From: Endomicrobium sp. | GTDB taxonomy: Bacteria > Elusimicrobiota > Endomicrobiia > Endomicrobiales > Endomicrobiaceae | NCBI GenBank assembly: GCA_031273885.1 | Contig: JAISRA010000048.1 | Location: forward strand, 1-9,050 | DNA length: 9,050 nt | Direction: 5' to 3' | Shown: piece after piece, positions 6,141-9,050 of the stretch | How positions within the stretch are numbered: position 1 is the first letter of the stretch | Layout of the letters: each line of letters begins with the position of its first letter | Position numbers and translations under genes: made by a program | The notes under the pieces: model-generated | What the model saw: the letters and a program-made list of their open reading frames with translations, nothing else | Databases searched by the model: none | Told to the model about the DNA's origin: nothing

Positions 6141-7226
6141 ATGTTAGGCTTATATATACATATCCCATTCTGTAAACAAAAATGTTTTTACTGCAATTTC
6201 TTTTCTGAAAAATACGATACTGTTTTGGTTGATAAGTATATTGATGCTTTAACAGATTATGCCGTACAGTTTAAGAATAAAAAAATAGATTCAATATACA
6301 TAGGCGGCGGAACTCCTTCAGTTTTATCATTAAAACAAATACAAAAACTTTTACAAGCGTTAAATAATATTTTTAGTTTATCAATAATGCAAGAGTTTAC
6401 ATTTGAATTAAATCCAGAATCAACATCAGAATCAAAATTAAAAATTCTTAAAAATTACGGTGTAAACAGGTTAAGTATAGGTCTCCAATCTGTTGAAGAT
6501 AAATCTCTAAAATTTTTAGGACGAATACACGGGTTTAAAGCTTTTTGCACTGCTTATGATATGGCATTGAAAGAAGGCTTCTCTAATATAAATATTGATT
6601 TGATATATGGTCTTCCTGGTCAGAATATGCAAGACTGGGAAAAAGCTTTAGAAAAAGTTTTGCTTTTAAACAGCCAGCATTTATCTCTTTATCCTCTATC
6701 AATAGAGCAGAGCACATCTTTTTTTGAGACAGGTATAAGTACAAATGACGATATTCAAAGAGATATGTATGATAAAACTATAGAAATTTTGGCAGAAAAC
6801 GGATACAATCATTACGAGGTCTCAAACTGGGCAAAGAGAGACGGAGAATCTTTTCACAATTCAAATTATTGGCGTAATTTTGAATACATAGGCCTTGGTG
6901 CCGGTGCAGCCGGATATTTTGAAAGAAGAAGATATAAAAATGTTGCAAATGTTCAAAGATATATCAATTTAATTAAAAACAATGTTGATTTGAAAACTGA
7001 AAATGAATATATAGATGATAAACTTTATAAAACAGAAACGATTATATTGGGGTTAAGGCTTTTAAACGAAGGTGTAAATATTGATTGTTTCAGTGCTTAT
7101 AAACATTATAAAACTCTTTCAGAATGTTTAAAAGATAAAACATTGAAAAAAGAAAACAATAAAATCAAAATCGCCAAAAAATATGTATTTGTTTTTAATC
7201 AGATAGTCTCAAAATTTATAGATTAA
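6141..7226 (+). CDS. hemW: HemW-type radical SAM protein (heme chaperone, formerly HemN-like)
   Basis: A 361-residue radical-SAM protein. The iron-sulfur motif is C11xxxC15xxC18 in YIHIPFCKQKCFYCNFFS. The SAM-binding glycine stretch is YIGGGTPS (53-60), followed by FELNPES (88-94), VNRLSIGLQS (108-117) and IDLIYGLPGQ (152-161). The HemW signature HNSNYW (239-244) precedes GLGAGAAGYF (251-260), and a C-terminal HemN_C-like region follows. The short N-terminus, starting only ten residues before the cysteine motif, and the HNxxYW motif indicate HemW, which binds heme and is implicated in its delivery, rather than true coproporphyrinogen dehydrogenase HemN. HemW genes are often misannotated as coproporphyrinogen oxidase. 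No Shine-Dalgarno sequence is visible before ATG 6141, and 144 bases separate it from the SPFH gene, so it may have its own weak promoter. It converges on ftsB with a 71-bp gap lacking an obvious terminator. Confidence 0.9.
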   Translation: MLGLYIHIPFCKQKCFYCNFFSEKYDTVLVDKYIDALTDYAVQFKNKKIDSIYIGGGTPSVLSLKQIQKLLQALNNIFSLSIMQEFTFELNPESTSESKLKILKNYGVNRLSIGLQSVEDKSLKFLGRIHGFKAFCTAYDMALKEGFSNINIDLIYGLPGQNMQDWEKALEKVLLLNSQHLSLYPLSIEQSTSFFETGISTNDDIQRDMYDKTIEILAENGYNHYEVSNWAKRDGESFHNSNYWRNFEYIGLGAGAAGYFERRRYKNVANVQRYINLIKNNVDLKTENEYIDDKLYKTETIILGLRLLNEGVNIDCFSAYKHYKTLSECLKDKTLKKENNKIKIAKKYVFVFNQIVSKFID

Positions 7227-7297
7227 GTCAACCCAGTTACAAAATAGGCTAAATTTACTTTTAATCAATTGAAATATAAAGATTCGCATTTTATTTA

Positions 7298-7567
7298 CTA
7301 CTCTTTAACTGAAAACCTGTATTCTATTTCTCCTGGAGCTCTAACATTTAATTCACTACGTACCATTCTTTCTAAATAAGACGGTTCGTTTTCCAGATAG
7401 TATATTCTTTCTTTAAGCAAATTATTTTGATACTGGGCATGTTTAATATCTGCTTTCAATTTCTTTTGTTCAAAAAAACGCCTGACAAGAGATCTGTTTC
7501 CCTCATTAAGAACTAGAATTAAGAATATAGTTATAAAAATGATATAACGGACTTTAATTTTTTTCAT
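7298..7567 (-). CDS. ftsB: FtsB/DivIC-family septum formation initiator
   Basis: An 89-residue bitopic protein: a short basic cytoplasmic start (MKKIKVR), one membrane helix (8-20, YIIFITIFLILVL), then a coiled coil (about 31-60). The conserved FtsB/DivIC closing region is YYLENEPSYLERMVRSELN (56-74) and RAPGEIEYRF (76-85). The family bridges FtsL and FtsQ (DivIB) in the divisome, helping activate septal peptidoglycan synthesis. Length and layout match. The ATG has no Shine-Dalgarno sequence. Instead, the start overlaps the TGA of an upstream frame as ATGA (7567-7564), suggesting the gene was once translated by coupling to a now-broken upstream gene. FtsB and DivIC cannot be told apart by sequence alone. 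Confidence 0.85.
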   Translation of the reverse strand: MKKIKVRYIIFITIFLILVLNEGNRSLVRRFFEQKKLKADIKHAQYQNNLLKERIYYLENEPSYLERMVRSELNVRAPGEIEYRFSVKE

Positions 7568-7690
7568 GTTTTTTGTTGACTGCTGATTAAAGAACCAGAA
7601 TCCTTGAAATATTCTTTTTGATTATTTTCTCTAAAAAAATCACATACTAACATTGCAGCTTAATCTACTGCAAAATCAGCTTTATGCAAG
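7564..7690 (-). pseudogene. 3' remnant of a lost gene overlapping the ftsB start
   Basis: On the minus strand a frame ending at TGA 7566-7564 overlaps the ftsB ATG in the ATGA arrangement typical of coupled genes. Reading back, it gives a protein-like tail: AAMLVCDFFRENNQKEYF then KDSGSLISSQQKT, with an in-frame TAA at 7662-7660 and HKADFAVD before it. Beyond about 7690 the frame runs into the coding sequence of the exported protein at 7682-8500. The gene body is therefore gone, apparently deleted or replaced. I cannot name the family from about 40 residues. An inverted repeat, TTGCAG/CTGCAA (7653-7658, 7668-7673), lies within it. Confidence 0.5.
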
Positions 7691-8500
7691 CATATGAAAG
7701 AGCTTGACAGAAAACTCGTTGGCAAGCAAGCTGTTATTTGAAACCACTTCAACGTTAATCTTATCGCTTTCAATTTCTGCTATGAAAATACAAACTTCAG
7801 TTGAATCCAAACAGTAATCGTGAAAACTCTTTGAAAAATCAAATGCTGTTATATATCCTTTTTTAAAATTCTTGTGTGTAACTCTTGCTTTAAATGTTTT
7901 TAGTATTTCTAAACTCTTATTAAAACATTCCTTTTTTGATGCTGTAATAATTTTAGAAAATCTCCCGGTTTCCTCATTTTTAAATTTCTCTATAGAAATC
8001 CCTAAAAAGCGTTCCCAATAATTTAAAAATGTTAATGAAACTTTGAACATTCCAGCAGTAATACCTTTACGTGTGCCTTGTGCGTTTATATCTATAATAT
8101 TATATAAACCGGCTGTACTTGTACTACCTGTAATACCAATTCCACTTCTTGAGTTTACCGTATCCGTTATGATCGCATTAAAAATTTCTTTATTGTTTCG
8201 GTTGACTGATTTAACTGTGGACGACAATCCTTTGTCTGCTTTAAACTCCACTCCTTGATTTATAAAATCAACACTCATTGTGCATTTTTGCATTGTTGAA
8301 CATAAAACTGTAGCAAGATTACTACAAGAAAAAAATGTACTAGGATTTCCAGCACTGATATTTACTATACTGCTTTGTACGGCAAAAACTTGATTTAAAA
8401 CCATAGTAGAAGCAAACATAATAAAAAATAACGTAAAGCATGAACAAATTTTTAATTTAATTCTACATCTATATGGGTTTTTTATATGTAACCTTTTCAT
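7682..8500 (-). CDS. exported protein of unknown function
   Basis: A 272-residue protein I do not recognise. Residues 1-40 look like a signal peptide: a long basic start (MKRLHIKNPYRCRIKLK), a hydrophobic core (about 21-36) and a likely cleavage after VFA (40). The mature part has six cysteines (59, 67, 73, 192, 230, 237), compatible with disulfides outside the cytoplasm. The first half is rich in Ser, Thr, Gly and Asn, for example GIGITGSTSTAGLYNIIDIN (120-139). The second half (about 180-272) looks like a compact alpha/beta domain with FSKIITASKKECFNKSLEIL, GYITAFDFSKSFHDYCLDST and VCIFIAEIESDKINVEVVSN. The start is supported by AGGAAA eight bases upstream and by a good promoter. No lipobox, enzyme motif or further membrane helix is visible. 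It lies upstream of ftsB on the same strand, separated by a gene remnant. Confidence 0.75.
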   Translation of the reverse strand: MKRLHIKNPYRCRIKLKICSCFTLFFIMFASTMVLNQVFAVQSSIVNISAGNPSTFFSCSNLATVLCSTMQKCTMSVDFINQGVEFKADKGLSSTVKSVNRNNKEIFNAIITDTVNSRSGIGITGSTSTAGLYNIIDINAQGTRKGITAGMFKVSLTFLNYWERFLGISIEKFKNEETGRFSKIITASKKECFNKSLEILKTFKARVTHKNFKKGYITAFDFSKSFHDYCLDSTEVCIFIAEIESDKINVEVVSNNSLLANEFSVKLFHMLA

Positions 8501-8541
8501 TTAAGATTTCCTAAATAAAAATAATACACCTCACAAATTCT

Positions 8542-8570
8542 ATTTTACTATTCTTTAATAATATTGTAAA
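8542..8570 (-). promoter_or_regulatory. sigma-70 promoter for the exported protein
   Basis: Read on the minus strand, TTTACA (8570-8565) and TAAAAT (8547-8542) each differ from consensus by one base and are spaced by 17 bases. The start would fall near 8535, giving a leader of about 35 nt with the ribosome binding site AGGAAA (8512-8507). Confidence 0.65.
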
Positions 8571-8675
8571 ACAAACTACTCGTTTGAACAGTGCGTACTG
8601 CAAAATTAATGGGAAGTTGTGCCAAGAGCAATCAAAACTGTCATAGAAGCATTAAGGATACTTCGCAATTATTGA
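8562..8675 (+). pseudogene. possible short gene remnant before nadA
   Basis: A forward frame reads CKTNYSFEQCVLQN, a TAA at 8607, then WEVVPRAIKTVIEALRILRN and a TGA at 8673. The second half is an amphipathic, protein-like helix. There is no start signal and no recognised family. It could be a chance open run, since only one stop interrupts about 37 codons. The DNA from 8676 to 8860 shows nothing further that I can support. Confidence 0.22.
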
Positions 8676-8863
8676 TATAGTATTGTGAGTGAAAAATCTT
8701 GTAGATAGTAATGAAAAAACGAAAGCAAAGTCGCTTCTGATACGTGGAAAAAAGCTTAAAATAAATATATAATAATGAAAGATGAAAAGATTTCGATTAT
8801 GATGGGTTAATTATATATTTATGTAATATAATTTGGCGGGGTTAAGATTTATTTTTGAAAATG

Positions 8864-8872
8864 TGATATAAG
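8864..8872 (+). promoter_or_regulatory. candidate extended -10 promoter for nadA
   Basis: TGA followed by TATAAG (8867-8872) resembles an extended -10 element about 60 bases before the nadA start. No convincing -35 is present. A second TATAAT at 8827-8832 is an alternative. Both are weak calls in AT-rich DNA. Confidence 0.3.
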
Positions 8873-8933
8873 TTTTTATTTAAAACCTTGAGAATGGAGC
8901 ATAGAATTTTAGTGGAATTTTATATGAATAAAT

Positions 8934-9050
8934 ATGAATAATATTGTTAAAAATTTAAATGAACTAAAAAAAGAAAAAAATGCCGTAATTTTAGCGCACA
9001 TATACCAACTGCCGGAAATTCACGATGTTGCAGATTTTGTTGGAGATTCG
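8934..9050 (+). CDS. nadA: quinolinate synthase, N-terminal part (cut by window edge)
   Basis: NadA condenses iminoaspartate (from NadB) with dihydroxyacetone phosphate to make quinolinate, the precursor of NAD, using a [4Fe-4S] cluster. Only the first 39 codons are inside the window. They carry the family's distinctive opening: [20 protein letters not shown] then [15 protein letters not shown], matching the usual LAHxYQxPEIxDxADFxGDS pattern. The cluster cysteines lie downstream and cannot be checked. ATG 8934 is chosen because it precedes the conserved region by the expected distance. A six-codon frame from ATG 8924 ends in TAA just before it. The ribosome binding site is poor (GGA about 18 bases upstream). 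Confidence 0.9.
   Translation, partial: MNNIVKNLNELKKEKNAVILAHIYQLPEIHDVADFVGDS

Noticed and set aside
7653..7673. TTGCAG/CTGCAA inverted repeat as a terminator of the exported-protein gene
   Set aside because: The 9-base loop and six-pair stem are weak, and the T run on the minus strand begins about 13 bases later. It also lies within the decayed coding tail.

Overview
The window suggests a low-GC bacterium with a reduced, decaying genome. Intact housekeeping genes sit beside long stretches of broken coding sequence. The proteins and the pseudogene-rich texture fit an Elusimicrobia endosymbiont such as a termite-gut Endomicrobium. That assignment comes from memory and general character and was not tested by any search. 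No rRNA, tRNA, CRISPR array or transposase gene is visible.

Layout. Positions 1-2165 hold no intact recognisable gene. They contain fragments of apparently dead genes: a reverse-strand membrane protein with one frameshift (about 515-1061), and a forward-strand series (about 1022-1984) with a membrane helix, a zinc-ribbon-like C..C/CxxC stretch and a terminal membrane segment, interrupted by many stops and short tandem duplications. A near-consensus sigma-70 promoter at 2168-2196 starts the live region. It leads through a ~180-nt leader into purA (2384-3673). After a 173-nt gap with an extended -10 box comes a forward cluster: lepB (3847-4623), a short NfeD-like gene (4620-5039, ATGA overlap with lepB), an SPFH/stomatin-like gene (5079-5996), and hemW (6141-7226) after a 144-nt gap. 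Transcription then converges: ftsB/divIC (7298-7567) and an exported protein of unknown function (7682-8500) lie on the minus strand. Between those two is the 3' tail of a lost gene whose stop codon overlaps the ftsB start. From 8501 to 8933 there is non-coding or decayed DNA, followed by the 5' end of nadA (from 8934, cut by the window edge).

How the genes relate. LepB removes signal peptides at the cytoplasmic membrane. The NfeD-like and SPFH proteins form a widespread membrane-microdomain pair and share the lepB transcript. HemW is a radical-SAM, heme-binding protein. PurA makes adenylosuccinate for AMP synthesis, NadA makes quinolinate for NAD, and FtsB/DivIC acts in the divisome. The set is mostly core metabolism and envelope function. 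I did not find a convincing novel system. The most informative signals are the decayed block at 1-2165 and the ghost gene that once drove ftsB translation.
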